A stretch of 64,000 nt of DNA from Tethya wilhelma (lineage: Eukaryota > Porifera > Demospongiae > Tethyida > Tethyidae): NCBI GenBank assembly GCA_964030475.1, contig CAXIPT010000008.1, forward strand, positions 1,119,634 to 1,183,633, read 5' to 3'. This document shows, piece after piece, positions 1-13,412 of this stretch. The notes below the pieces were generated by a model. The model worked only from the letters and a program-made list of their open reading frames with translations. It ran no database searches and was not told the origin of the DNA. Made by a program: the position numbers and the translations under genes. The number at the start of each line of letters is the position of its first letter. The stretch's first letter is position 1.

Positions 1-227
1 TACTATCCACTTTTAGACTACTTTTGGAAAAAATAGCATAACAGGATTTCTGGGTGCAATTACACATAGTGCTTTTTGCAAGATTTTCAGTGATTCTTGC
101 TACTTTTTTTCCTAAAGTCAATCAGAACATTATTACTATTTTGAAAAAAGCCAAATGCAATAGGTCAAAGGTCACTCCGGAGGATAGTATCTTTTTCGCG
201 TGACCAGTCACATATATATTTACTTAC

Positions 228-1296
228 CACAAATGGAAAGGAGATCACATCGGTAATGCGATACCAGGTAGCAATGAAGAGATCATCAGGTAGAAAATTG
301 AATTCTGGAAACAGCTCTTCAATCAGGTCTCTGAATTGTTGTAGCAGTTCTGCTTCATTTGTCTCTCGGTAGAATACCTCTGAGTCACCGGAAAACCTAA
401 GATCAGTTAGAGTCCAAAAAGGAGCTATAATTGGGAAATCTATAAAATTTGACAGGAAGAAACTGTCAAACGGTTCAGGGAAAAGGAATCTTGTTTCCCT
501 AAACGTTAGGTATCCATATGAGTTCACCTGCATGTACATGCATGTGTATGATATGATGAAGACATTATCAATAACATAACAGTATTTGCATGCAAGCATT
601 AATTTTGCCAATTCAAGGATATACATACATAAAATAACGTACATAGATAACATTTTCTGTTTCTCCAAAGAAATTAAAAGGTGTATTAATAAAAATCCGT
701 CCAGAATCAGCACGAAAGAAGTTTGGAAGCCGTGAGTCACCTGCCTCATCTCCAAATGGGAAGCCATTAGGATTGACTGTAAACAGAAAGCGAGTAAAAT
801 TGTATGCAATTGCAATGCAGTCAAGTAATCAAAGTTGTTGGAGCTCACAGTCATCATTTTCAATGGTAATATTCAGTGAAGATAAAAAGAAGTTGGTGTC
901 ATCTCCAGACTCAGTCACATTTAACGAGACTAAGAAAATTTCATTATCTTCAACGACATCATCATCTAGTATTATTACACTGATACACTGTTCACCCATC
1001 TCTGAGAATTCCAAGGTTTCTTCCGTTGGAGTGTAATCTTCAAATTCTAAAAAAAGCCACAATAATATACTTTATCTTTAGAAGAGAGGATATACCATTG
1101 TGTGAGTTTATTCAACAATCTTCAATTATAGTGTAACTGTTACCTGTGGCAGACATAATGTCAACTGTGAACACTGAAAGTACCACTCTCTGTACATTTC
1201 CAAAAACATTGTTAACAGACACACACACTTCCACAGTCCCTTGCCCCTCAGGTATTGTGATATTTGAGTTCACAAAGCCAACGAATGTTCGTGGAT
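228..1296 (-). CDS. Extracellular Calx-beta plus NIDO domain protein, partial (internal exons)
   Basis: Four minus-strand exons with consistent splice sites: 1296-1144, 1046-849, 776-643 and 527-228. The first two (phase 1 to phase 1) code one Calx-beta domain; the second half carries the acidic EDNEIF-type motif that in this family binds calcium. The last two code a NIDO (nidogen extracellular) domain, recognisable from PNGFPFGDEAGDS, then FNFFGETENVIY joined to VNSYGYLTF across the intron. NIDO and Calx-beta domains occur in secreted or cell-surface adhesion proteins. The donor at 227 shows that the gene continues past the left edge, and the phase-1 acceptor at 1297 shows that coding exons precede it. 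No signal peptide or membrane segment lies in the visible part. Exact orthology cannot be stated. Confidence 0.8.
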
Positions 1297-1333
1297 CTAT
1301 AACAGTGTATAATTATACATAAAATGTTGGCAA

Positions 1334-1678
1334 TAATATTAAAAATTTCAAAAAATAAGCAGTGTAGGAATGGGCAGTGCTGTAAAAAGTATTGGAACAA
1401 GGAATGGTCTCAATTTCGGCACATGACTACTTCATTTTCACTTTTGATCCCTCATTTCTATAGCTATTTGTCGTAAATGGATGGTTCAAACAATGATCTA
1501 TACTTGAATAGCTAATGAGTACTATGATCACAAATCTTATCACTTCGCTAAAAAGTGGAATAAAATATAGCAGGCAGAGTTAGATTACAGGCCAAAACTT
1601 GGGCACAAAAAATGAAGTAGTCATGTGCCGAAATTGAGACCATTCCTTGTTCCAATACTTTTTACAGCACTGCCCAAT
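1334..1678. repeat. Palindromic MITE, family A copy 1
   Basis: Two long inverted arms, about 1334-1442 and 1608-1678, flank a short unrelated centre. The arms carry the block GGGCAGTGCTGTAAAAAG and the block CGGCACATGACTACTTCATT in opposite orientation. Related copies lie at 15104, 30529, 41466 and 47186. There is no coding capacity, so this is a non-autonomous element. The right arm is shorter than the left. Confidence 0.8.
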
Positions 1679-2099
1679 ACTTTACAAATGCAGATTCCCT
1701 CCGATGAAAACTTAGACAGCTACCAAAAGTTTATTTTGAACTACTTAAGGTCACTTGTCAGCATGGGCATTAATGTTGGAAATCCCAATTTAGCTGTTTT
1801 TGTATGGTTAATTAAGTATTCATTTATTCCTAGTTAATTAAGTATTTGTGGTTAATTAATGGCTATAAATATTTGGAATAGACTATAATTCAAATGTATA
1901 TACACTCTTTATTCAGAGTCATTTAGATTATGAAAATACTTTCATCCAAAATACACCAAAAATTCATTCCAATTTGAGATTAGACTGTCCTTAATGACCC
2001 TGAGATGCATGCATGCATGCATGCACCCATGTAGCTAAACTCGTTTTGGACTAGGTAATAACTTGTTGCTATTATTATAGGGGTGATAACAAAGAAGGG

Positions 2100-2171
2100 T
2101 TCCACTGTACTTCTGTAAAGTAGTGGGATTGGTATATACAAGCGTATCTAGCATGGTGCTCAGGGTGCTCG

Positions 2172-2205
<34 letters not shown>

Positions 2206-2530
2206 ATGGTCAGAAAAAAATGACATCATCACATAACAATGCTCAAAACAAGTGCAGTTCAATTAATTATGCTTGAAATAGATAAAAATTAATATAAGCT
2301 GATAAAGACTTTAAATTCACTTTCAAGAGTGAAATTTTACATAAGATTGGAAAAAAGGCCGAAAAACAGCAGAACATAATGCCATCTCTAGCAAGATTGC
2401 GGTAATAACTATTGATAATTTTGCTCACATGACCCAAAAGTGGGCATGGCTACCCCAAAATTTTTGGCCACTTCGCGCCTGCATTGTATTAGCACCCCCA
2501 TGAATGAAATCCTGGATACGTCACTGGCAT
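2100..2530. repeat. AC microsatellite inside probable dispersed repeat
   Basis: An uninterrupted AC run covers about 2174-2204. The flanks read like a decayed interspersed element, with a phrase about a genomic-repeat type end near 2490-2525. No open frame of interest is present. The repeat assignment is an impression and was not tested against a library. Confidence 0.35.
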
Positions 2531-2678
2531 GCTGACTCAGTATATGTATCCTGAATTATACTTGCTTACAACTTCTTCCCTTTCCCTACACCCTACTTTA
2601 TGGCTACCAGTAAATTTCAAACATTTGGCTAGTGAGACTTCAGACAAAGCTAGATCTCTAAGATTCTGGGATTCTTAC

Positions 2679-4486
2679 CGTTCTATTGGCTGCATCATCT
2701 CTTTAGAAGACTTGATTGCTTTCTCTCGTTGATAGTATGCCTTCATCTATACATGAGGGAGTCAGAAAAAAAAAACACAATACAGAGTAAAAATCATACT
2801 CCTTCAAGATTATAATCATCATTTGGAATAGCCATATCAGACAAGTCATGCATGCAAACTCACTAGTTCTTGATGGGTCATAATATCACCAGGAAGGGTC
2901 TTGTTATCAGTGGGTGGGATACGAGTGATCCTGTCATCTGGAACAAGAGGGCTCTCATCAGTGGTTGGAATGAGAGGGTTCCTGACATGAGTAGGTGGAA
3001 CAAAAGGGACAAGAGGGGTCCTGTTGTCAAGAGGGATAAGAGGGGTCCTGTTGTCAGTGTAAGAGTCAAGAGGGATAAGAGGGGTCCTGTTGTCAGTGGA
3101 TTGAGTGAGAGAGGCATCTACGGTTTGTTGGATGGAAGGGGGGGTCTCAGTGTCGGTGGGTTGGATGAGATCAGTTGGTGGTGAATGTACTTTTGGCTGG
3201 CATATAACAACAATACCATGCCTAATAAGCTCACTGTGTTGTGAAACAGTGATTGGAAAGGTGGTAGCTTCTAATTGACATAATAAATTTTCAAACACTA
3301 GCTGTAAGCAACCTTCACTAACATCTACCAAAGGAATGAAGTCTTGATTACATCCAATTACTTTGGCAATTTTAATCTGTATAGGTTTAATATCCCTTAA
3401 GGTAAAGGGGCACTTGGGTGTACCACGTTCTGCATCGAACCACATTTCATCTATTATTTTAACCACTAGAAAATTTTCTGATGCAGAAGATGAACCAAAC
3501 AAATCTGCTGGTACTTCAAAAACACTTCGCTTACAGAAATTTTGAAATATATCACGGTATTTATCTAGATCCTTCTGGCACTCTCTGCAATGTTTTTTGA
3601 CTAATTCTTCTAGGATTCCATAGTTGAAGAAAGAGACATACTTATGAAGTAATAAAAAGGATATTAACTCAGACAATGTTGTAATTTTGCTCCACTCGTC
3701 ACAGTGTATTGCTTGAATTGATTTAGAATGATGAGTTCCAGCAGATGTTATTACTGTTGTTTTAAGCTCAGTCACAGATGTTTTGTGCAATGCTTCGAAA
3801 ACGATGTCTAAAACAGTTTCTTTAAACTCTGTCTTTACCATATCAGCACTGTCTATGAGTTGATGTTCCAGAATGTCTTTTTCATTTTTCGTTAAACTAT
3901 CATCATCAAGGAACGGAAATGCTGAATCGTGTACTTTAGGACATTTTGATCTATCACTCAAATACTTTTTAATACCACAGTGTCCACAGGGACATTTAAA
4001 ACCAGGATCTACTGATGATTCTACTCCTGTAGCACTTCCAGAATCAGGGTCTCCACTTGTCTTGCTACTAGAAGGCTCAAACGTAGGATCACTTATTTTA
4101 ACTGCCATTTTGAGCTCATAAGCAAGTTGGCGAGTGGATGGTAATTCTTGAAGGATACCAACAAAGTTATCAAAGTGGGCATCATTCTCTCTTATCCGGC
4201 TCATTATCACCAGCAACAAATTATTAGCCCGTACATACTTAGCAGTAGTAAGATTAGCCGCATCACTGCTGTTATCTTCAGATATTAAATTTTTGGAATA
4301 TGCTTCTACCGCAACTTGAACGACCACTGACTTGACAACATACACAAGACGACCAAACTTGGCCTGAAACGTCAAACATCGAATAGAGTTATAACTTTCT
4401 ACCGTTAAAGGAGCTTCAGACTTGCTGCCTATCTTGGAATTAGATCCCATGTAAGCTTGTATACTGGAACTTTGAGCCATATTCAC
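2679..4486 (-). CDS. Death-fold-like N-terminus with zinc-ribbon-like motif and proline-rich repeats
   Basis: A first exon of 541 codons (4486-2864) ends at a clean donor (CTA|GTGAGT) and joins in phase 0 to a short exon 2746-2679, which ends at another donor, so the 3' end is not found. Residues about 30-130 form an all-helical segment similar to the first exon of the giant gene at 32466-32100 (shared features: SKNLIS/AKNLIS, ANLTT/NATNRT, and the ILQELPSTRQLA/ILESVPTLQDLA ending), which I read as a CARD/death-like fold. Next come a cysteine cluster (CPCGHC) and a second domain that the giant gene also has. The C-terminal part has repeats of TPLIPL type. Length, start and frame are secure. 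The function is not recognised; an adaptor or sensor role in innate signalling is inference. The start is the first ATG after a T-rich 5' flank. Confidence 0.7.
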
Positions 4487-4621
4487 TCTTTTCTGAAGTT
4501 TTTTTTTTTTTTCCTCCGTTTATTAAACGTTTATTGTTGTTGTGTACGTGTACACAGAGTGTGTGTACGTGTGGGTACCGGGTGTACACGTACACGTACA
4601 CTTCCGTAAATTAAAACTAGA

Positions 4622-5998
4622 CTAGGGTACACCATAGATAATAATTATTGGGGCGAGCCTGAGCGAGCCCCACATAGTCGTTGCAAATGATAAAATTTCT
4701 GTTGGTTTGTACACCGTGGACACTTTCCGTATATTCAAATTATTCGAACGGTAATATGCAGTCCAGATTACGTCACAAAAATATTGAAGTTTGGAATTGC
4801 GCAATAGATACACACGTCCGGCAGAGACTTACTTGACTGTAGCTTGCATCTATGAGAAAGCGAAAGAGAAAGGAGACTCGACGCAGAGACAACGCTGCGC
4901 AGACCACTCATGACGAGCCGGACTGTCAGAGCTCAAATTGAAACCAACTTATACACCATTCCCGTGAGGCTGAGAGACGGCCTCGTCTAGAGCTGAAGCA
5001 TCTGAGCAGATCATAGTACTGCCATGGGGACACTACTCCTGAGAGATACCATCTCTTGAAGCAGACCTAGAGAGACTACACCTATGACACCATGCTAGTC
5101 TAGCACTTGCTCCGCCCATAGTGATGGCCAAATGCTCTTCAACACTGAGAAAACTTCCTAGCTAATCAGCTAATTGACAATTTCACAGTGACACTGACAT
5201 TCCAACACAGATATCGTCTTCTTCTCAATCAAGAAATATATAGGGACTGACACAGGTTTAGGAGATGCTGATATCAGCTGTGATACCGATCATCTGGGAC
5301 ATTCAGTGTCCAATGATCTACAGGCTACCTCATGGCCAGTATGGATACAGTGGACATGTCGTCAACCTTCCCCAAAATGTGCTGTCATTTGCCACCACTC
5401 TTCCAAGGCTACCATCAGAGATTAATGTACTGGTTGTGAGGAAAGAGAAGGAGCAAACACATCAAGATTTCCGTGTCCGAAGGCATGTTGTCGAGCAAGC
5501 ATTGAATTGGCTGTTTGAAAACAACCAGTACTATCGAGCTAACCAAGTTCGTATGAATCAAAATGGTCCGGCTTCATCAATTGCCAGAGGATGGGATCCT
5601 GACCTCCCTAACATCTGTTCAGCCAGCTGACCCCTCATCTGCTGGTCAATCATCTCAAGTGCCAGAGGAAGATCCATACACAGCACACCTGTCAAGTTCA
5701 TTTGTTCCAAATGCAGCACACCAGAGCACAGATGCAAGCATTAGCAGCGGTCAGGTTGAGGACTTGAGACAAGACCTCTTCATCTGAGGATAACTCAGCT
5801 GCACCGGCACGCTTCATGACTGGTCTCCCTTTCAGTAGCTCCTCAAGGCCTCTCTCAACAGCATGTGCACGTGTTTCATAGACATTTTGCGCATGCGCAA
5901 GAATATACAGCGCGTTCTCTTCCCACAAATAACGCGCTCAGGCTCGCCCCCTCGATGTACTACATCATGCTAGTAATTATCTATGGGTACACTAAGTG
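4622..5998. mobile_element. DNA transposon-like element with about 45-bp terminal inverted repeats
   Basis: The left end (about 4622-4670) and the reverse complement of the right end (about 5938-5998) share a TAG-GTACMCATAGATAAT start and the block GGGGCGAGCCTGAGCG. The interior holds a fragment of a Helitron-type open frame (5265-5630). No transposase is seen. A TIR element that carries, or was entered by, a piece of another transposon fits best. Target-site duplications are not obvious. Confidence 0.55.
5265..5630 (+). pseudogene. Helitron/PIF1-helicase transposon N-terminal fragment
   Basis: A 121-codon frame contains the string HGQYGYSGHVVNLPQNV and the later RRHVVEQALNWL, typical of the N-terminal region (DUF6570-like) of Helitron-borne PIF1 helicase proteins. 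Only this short segment is left; there is no Rep or helicase motif nearby. It sits inside the TIR element 4622-5998. The family assignment is from memory of the motif pattern; it is clearly transposon-derived and non-functional. Confidence 0.6.
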
Positions 5999-6302
5999 CA
6001 ATCCTCGCTCAGCGGCTCCAAAGGTCAATCACTCTGGCAAAGATCGTCGCAAGTCTGGGCACCTGGGCAAAGATCGTCTCAGTAAAAACCTACTATCTAA
6101 CTTGGCCCAAAAAGTCAAAAGGCGCTCTATCCACGCTCTAAAGCTACAGTTTAATCTCCCAAGTTGGCCTGAGACAAGTTCATGTTGAGGCAAAGTGCCT
6201 TACTTACTTTTGTGAGAAAGCCCTGAAGCACAGCCAAGATACGCCACGAAGTTTACCTTGGTCTGCACGTCGTCCACGAAAAATCTCGATTGAACCATAT
6301 GA

Positions 6303-6737
6303 TTGAACCCAAACATCTGGGGAGGCAGGTATGAGAGGACCTTCTTTGACGTCCGGGTTTTCAACCCACACGCCCCCTCAAATCGCCATCCTAACCTATC
6401 CTCCTGCTATCGCAAACATGAAGCTCAGAAGAAACGTCAGTATGAGCAAAGAATCCGAGAAATAGAGCATGCCACCTTCACCCCCATAGTCCTCTCAGCC
6501 ACCGGAGGCTTGGCCAATGAAGCCACAGTGTTCTACAAACGACTAGCATCCTCTCTAGCTTTGAAGTGGGACCAACCCTACTCCTCAACCATGTCATGGC
6601 TACGGTGCCGTCTCACTTTCTCCCTCCTCCGTTCAGCCATCCAGTGCTTAAGAGGAGCCCGCTCCTCATGTGGCCATGCAGCCAAGTCACCACCACCAGT
6701 TGACCTGGCCATTTCCGAGCTCCACTACATCCACTAA
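6303..6737 (+). pseudogene. Reverse-transcriptase C-terminal fragment of a retroelement
   Basis: A 144-codon frame begins with NIWGGRYERTFFDVRVFNPH and includes TGGLANEATVFYKRLAS, a pattern very common at the C-terminus of invertebrate retroelement polymerase proteins. The catalytic part (the YxDD region) is missing upstream, so this is a dead 5'-truncated copy. The flank 5999-6302 has no intact frame. Confidence 0.65.
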
Positions 6738-7132
6738 CATATCACCAACTTTTCATATCTTTTTATCATACCCTCACATGTATTTCATAAACATAGCCTC
6801 GCTTCACTAGGAATTAATGTTACATTGTATCGACTCCTTACCAAATGCCAAATGGTATGAGGAACCGGATAGCCTGCTAGCTAGGAATCGGACTCTGCGT
6901 GCGGAATAATGATTGTGCTGAGCATGCAATCATGTCGGTCATGGGACTGATACAGGATGTAAACACTTAGCGCCTTTGTCCTTTTTTTGTATGCATGACT
7001 ATCATGCGGCTTCTTATGGCCCACTCACAACAGTTCGGGAAAGCAACAGGTATCGAAGAGTGTAGCTAATACAGTGACTGAAGAATCTACGAAGCAAGTG
7101 GGCTTCACATCTCGCAATTAATTCAATAAAAT

Positions 7133-10029
7133 ATGGAGGGAATGACTGCCTGTAGCAGTACTACTCTGTACCACTCCACCACCTCTCCCATGACGTACAG
7201 CAGCAGCCCTAGGCACACCAGTAGGCACAACAACAGCTTCTCGAGTGAACGACTCTCCATTTCCAACTGCTCTGTCCGCAGTGAAGAGAGACTAGGCACC
7301 ACCACCTCGTCTTCTGTCAGTGGAGTTTCAACAAGGAGTCACTTCCATACAAGTAGCTGTCAGAGTCCTAGTGAGAGTAATAGTAGTAGTAACAGCAAGA
7401 GTGCTTGTGAGTATAAGGCCAACAGCAGTGTTAATAGGCCAGTGCAACTGAGGTACAGTCAAGTTTTTTTACACTAGCATGATAATTATGGTTGAATTTT
7501 AATAGTCATAAGATTGTACTGTAATGTTCAATACTGGTGCTGTTAATTTTATTTTTAGTGTAGACTGAGCTATATTTTTAGTGTAGCCTTGCAAAAAGAC
7601 TATGCAATTGAATGCACCAATATTTACTTTTGTGCAGCTACAAGCAGAGATTTGCAGCACCAAAGAGCAACCACAAAGCTAACAGGTGAGCAGTGTACAC
7701 ATTAAGTATGTGTAATGTGAGATTTGATTGACACCCAGCGCTTTATGTATCCCTGGGACTGTTTTTGTGTACGGTAATGGTGAGCATGCAACATAAAAAA
7801 ATTATTGCTCTTGTCTCAGCAGTGATTTGACATAGTAAAATTGCTTTATAAATTTTCTCCCACTTGAAAACATTGTTTCAGTTGCCAAAAGAAAAAGTTC
7901 AGTGTACATTGCTTCATAGAAAAGGAATCTTACAATTTGTGCATGTGTTATTGCGATAATGTGACTGGGGTTCCCTGTGCAGAGTGCCTATTAGCAAGAG
8001 TATATGTTTGTTCCTATTTCAATCCATTCTACATTCATCATTTTAAGCATGTTTGTGTTTGCATTCTATGACATCATGGCTATAATTATGTCATATTATG
8101 TATGCATACATTCTTCCTCTATGTTAGTGAGTGGTGTTTTTAAATTATGTTATTTTTTGGGAGAAAGGGGGTTAGTTGTGCAATTTAGTGACTAAGAGGT
8201 ATTGATTATGTCTGTGATTGTAGGGGTGGGTACTTCCATGAGAGGAAATTTGATGGATGGCTTAAAAGGGAAGGATTTTCCTTGTAGCAGTTCAGACTAT
8301 GTGTGTGACAGTGTGTGTGTGTGTGTGCTAGCTGTGTTGTGTGCTGCTAGAGTGAGTGAAGTGAGCAAGTTTTTAGTTTGGTGTTGTCTACCAGAGAAAT
8401 TTATTTGAAAAATGCCTCGAAAAAGAAGGTGAGATTGGACGAATGCCGCTTCAAACCTATTGTGTGTTGTATACACTGTACTGAAGTCCACCTACTGACC
8501 ATGGTTGAGTATAGAACACTGGAGTGTTTTCTGACATGTTCAAGTTTAGTGAGAGAGTTTACTGTTCATTTCCTCTCTTTGTGTCGGAAAACAGTTGATC
8601 ATATGACAACAGTTATAGCCAAGTTCCTTGCATATGGAAGTACAAATATAGTGAGGTGCATCTCTACCTATCAACAACCTTGGAAAGTAGAATAACTATG
8701 GCTTGAAGCTCATATCTTATGGACGAAACAAACCTTGCCGACTGAACACATTGAAGCTTGAGTCGATCTGTTCTCTGCCAAAGCAATGGAAGTTATTGCA
8801 TGTGATACCATTAGTATAGCAGCTGCTATAGTAATTTTGAGCTGAGGTATTTTCGATTTACTGATCCCACCAGAATTTACTAAACTAATGTGCCTAACTT
8901 TAATTTCTCACACTTAATATGTGTGATCAGCTGGGGAAAAATCATCAAGCTTAAAGTGCAATGTACTTGTGGTTAGTTTAAATGCTGGCCAATGCAAGTA
9001 GAGATCTGCTACAATATATTGTGAGGTTGTATATAGTCCATGGTGGTGTTAACAGGGTGTAAATTAGTCAAGGTCAGTTCTATTGTGTCTCTGTGAGTAC
9101 AACAACTGGTGCATTGTCATCTCAGAGCTACACATCAAAGACAGTTTGGCCTCATGTTGGCCATGTGTTCTCCTGATTGAGTGGGTTTCCATGGGTAGTT
9201 GTGGTCTTGGGGACACATCTGTTGCTAGCTTCAGCATCTTATAATCCAGTTACTCAACCAGGCCTATTATTTCCTTAACAAACCTCAGTGGGAAAATCAC
9301 CAGATCTGTGGCATCACCGTAGTAATAGAAATTATGACTTTTATTGACAACATTAGATGGTATCTTAATGGAAATGAGTAGAGAGTTGCGTAATTTGTGT
9401 TTGTGTGGTGAAATGAAGACTGTGGTCAGTTTTGACCTCGTGCAACTCCAGAGTTTAAGCTTTGGTTCTATCAATTAGGAGGATATTTATATTTAGAATT
9501 CATTGAGGAAATAAACTGTGCTTCAGTCAGCATGCAGTGAGTTTAGTGCATATTTTTTACCAAATCTTAACTTCCCCTAAGTTGGGAAAGTCTCTGGGCA
9601 ACTTCCATCATGATGTCATTGCTGTGTGTGTTATGCAATGATGTGTCCTTCCCAGATGTCCTGGTGACAATGATTGTATTACCTTTAAAATAGCTTCTCT
9701 AATCAATGTATAACGATCAGATCATTTCATTGAAGCAGTAGGGTTGCACAATTCCATTGGCAACTTTTCATCACACTAAGAACAATGATTATAATGTGAT
9801 GTTGAAAATGCTTCAGTTTTCTTTTATAGTGTACCATGGTTATATAGAATCATTAATGATGTATATTATATTATGTTGTGTATGTTTTCTCCTATTACAG
9901 AAGAAACGCCAAGAAAAACAAAAACAGTGCTAAGAGTACGAGCAGTAAAGGACAAGCAGTGAATCCTGGTGTTGAACAGGAGTGTGACAGAGTGAGAGAT
10001 GAAATGGTAGGCCTCTCTTCCTCTCTCTC

Positions 10030-10065
<36 letters not shown>

Positions 10066-11832
10066 TTAATGGGGGGTACTTCATTAGTAATTTATGCAAA
10101 CAATCCTTGTGTTTACTTAATGATGAAATTTGCAACCTTTTTTATTGGGGTTTTCCCTACAGTGCTGGGTATTCCAATAAACTTGGATGACAAAATACCC
10201 CATAGCAGCACTAAGGCCTTGAAGTCCATTTTCATGTATCCCCCCTCCTCTATTGAAAACACAATCAAGCTAAAAAAAATAAAAAGGAGAAGTCTATTTT
10301 TATGCTTTTGGGGGAATATAATTTATCTTTATGAAAAAAAACATACCTTACAAAAGGAAGTGTATTTGATATCTTAACTGCAATAGGTCTGTATTAATTC
10401 ACATGTCAATAAAATAACTCCTGGTAGAATGTGGTGTTCTTGAAGAGATTTCAGTTTTGATATAATTTATTCCTTTTCATGCTTGCTTTCAGCCTCACCT
10501 TAGCTACCATTGCACAGTATACGTAATGATGATGGCAATGGAAAGGGGGAGTTTAATGTGTAGCACAGGGGAGTAAGTTAACAAATCATTAATTTCCCAT
10601 CATGAAATCAACACACTTGCAAAAGGAAAAAGGACACGGCCTCTGAATTCCGATATACTATTACATACTTTGAGTCTATACTTTCAATTTTTACCGACTG
10701 CTTTGGCTGAGTGAATTACATGTCTAAGGGATGTGTCCTCTAGCCTTTGCCCCCCCTGTTTGTGTCTGTGTGTGTGAATCAATGGGTTCACTTTGTGCAG
10801 TATGCTTTACAAAAACACACCGCTTTAATAAGGCACCCAGACCCTATACATTCCAGACACTATTGTGTATCCATGATCCCCCACTAGCAATCAGCCACAG
10901 CTGATGTCTGCTTCGCAATGTTTTAGATTGTCTTGTGCTGGATCAACTGAAGCTCTACTAGTGGGTCAGACTGATGGGCTGGAGTATGTGTGTATGTGTG
11001 TGTGTGTGTGTGTGTGTGTATGTTTGTACGTGTTTGTGCGTGCCAGTTGGTGGTGTAGAGCCGTTTGTGTTGAGCCTGGCAGTGCTAGCACAGTTGTAGG
11101 TCATGGCTAATTCAGTGTGAATGTGTGCATAAGAGCGTGGCTGCTGAGTGTTGCAATATATTACATATCTCTCAGCTCACACTTACACTTGAGCTAAATT
11201 GAAAGGGAAACAATCAAACTGTCAGTTTTAGCAATGTTACAAGACTTGGCCTTCAGTTCCCTGAAATGAGAACTAGTTGTATATTTACAGGATGTCACAC
11301 ATCTCATGTACTAAAAAATGTCCAAACTTTACTACAACACAAAATGACAGTTCCAAATAGTTAGTTAGTCAGTTGGAAAGGCCAATTCCTGGTCATTGTG
11401 TGACTAGAAACACTCTACAAAGGCCCCATATCAAGCTCCATTGGTTCAAGTGCATGTGTATTTGGTATAGCATCCTATTTTGACTCTCAGTCATGTAATT
11501 GTGATGTGCAGCAGTTGCTATTGTGATTTGTGCCTCCATTGGTGCAATACAGCCGTGTGGTGTGTGATAGAGGGACAATAGATCCCTTTGTCTATTGTAT
11601 TGTGCCCTGTATACATTGACTGTGCGGTGTGGTGACCTGTGATTGCTTGTAAAAGCAAAAGGTTGTGTGTTTGTGTTCCTCTGGAGTAGCTATAGAGTAT
11701 AGTGGTCAGGTGGGTGGTAATGTAAACTAGCTCGGGCTATTGTTATTTGCCATTCTCACTTCTTTGTATGTATGATTGTATGCATTCAGAGTATACAGAT
11801 TGATGTATGCACACACACACACACACACACAT

Positions 11833-11877
<45 letters not shown>

Positions 11878-13103
11878 CATGAGTAGATTGCTCCAGAAGA
11901 CAACTTGCGAGACCTACTAAAAGATGTCCTCAATAAAACAAGGTATGTTAGTTGAATCACACACACACAGTCAGAGTTGCTTCTATCTCTCTAAACTCAT
12001 ATGATCGATCAAAGGCAAACAAGGGGGAAAGGCAAAAAAAAGACAAACATACAATGTCATGTGTCTTTATCAACTTGATTCACATGTGACATACGAGGGT
12101 GTTGTACACAACCGGAATCTACTGTTATTTTATTTTTTAAAAAACCTCTTTCTTCTTGTGTGGCTGTTTACAAACCGGCTCAAAAATGTATCATGTGCAA
12201 GTGGCTATAAGTTCATTCACACTGCCCTACCGCTGCACTCCCTGCGATGGTAGTAGATGTGAACTAGAGCATGTGACACTGCAATGGGAACAATGGCTAA
12301 AAATGTAATTGCTCTCTGATTTAATCAGCTGGTGAATAGTATGTTTTGATTTCCTGTGTTATATTTAAGCTTAAGAGTATTTAATGTGTGTTGACAGAAC
12401 TATGTATGCACTGTGCCGGTATGTAAGTCATGAATAGTGTATGATTGCCTTATTTGGCCCACTGGCCATGTGACTTCATTGTGACTGTTTGTTTTTTTTG
12501 TGGGCCTATGGTTACATAGCTCCAGCTGTATGAGTGTATGGGTGGAACAGCATGCCAGGCTCTGTGTAGTGGGCTACACATTGGATCTGAATGCAAGGTT
12601 AAAGGCATTCATAGTAGTGAGTGAATATCCTTAGAAATGCATGCTGTGAGCTCCCTGCAGTAAAGGCTAAAAGCTACCAGCCTCTCCCATTTAGGTACTG
12701 ACCTCTGCTATTCATTGATACAGTTTCAAACTTTTGATTTTATCATTCAGACTGGACTTGAAAGTCTTTATCATGAGGTGTATTAAGCTTTTTTGAGTAG
12801 TGAATGTTCAGCTGGACATTTAGATCTGAAGTGCAGGTTCAACATTTGAGGTCATAGTGTACTAGCCTCCACCAGATGGTGGTGTGTGTGGACTGATTAT
12901 CATGTGGTGTTACATAGTGAAGCTGAAGGCAGTAAGGAGATAACTAATGTCTGAAGTGGTATGTGGTAGTTCATTGAGGAATGCTCATAAAGACTTTGAG
13001 TCCTGTTCTTCACTATGTTGGGTGTGAGAGGAAAGTGACATGGCTAAATTGAATCATACATTTACTCATTAGCTCATTAGCTAGCCTTCTAGAGGTGGCT
13101 GCA

Positions 13104-13141
<38 letters not shown>

Positions 13142-13337
13142 TGTGTGTGTGTGTCACACTGGTATTGCGATGAGGACCGGTAGTGTTTTCCTGGTATATG
13201 TATGTTTGTTTGTGTCCATTATCTCATTATGTGGTGGTTGAGATCATACCAAATAGAGTTGTTGATATTTTGTTATGTAATATATTTGTAGTGGTGGTGG
13301 AGAGTATAGGTATGAAGTAAACATTGCAGGAATTCGA

Positions 13338-13412
<75 letters not shown>

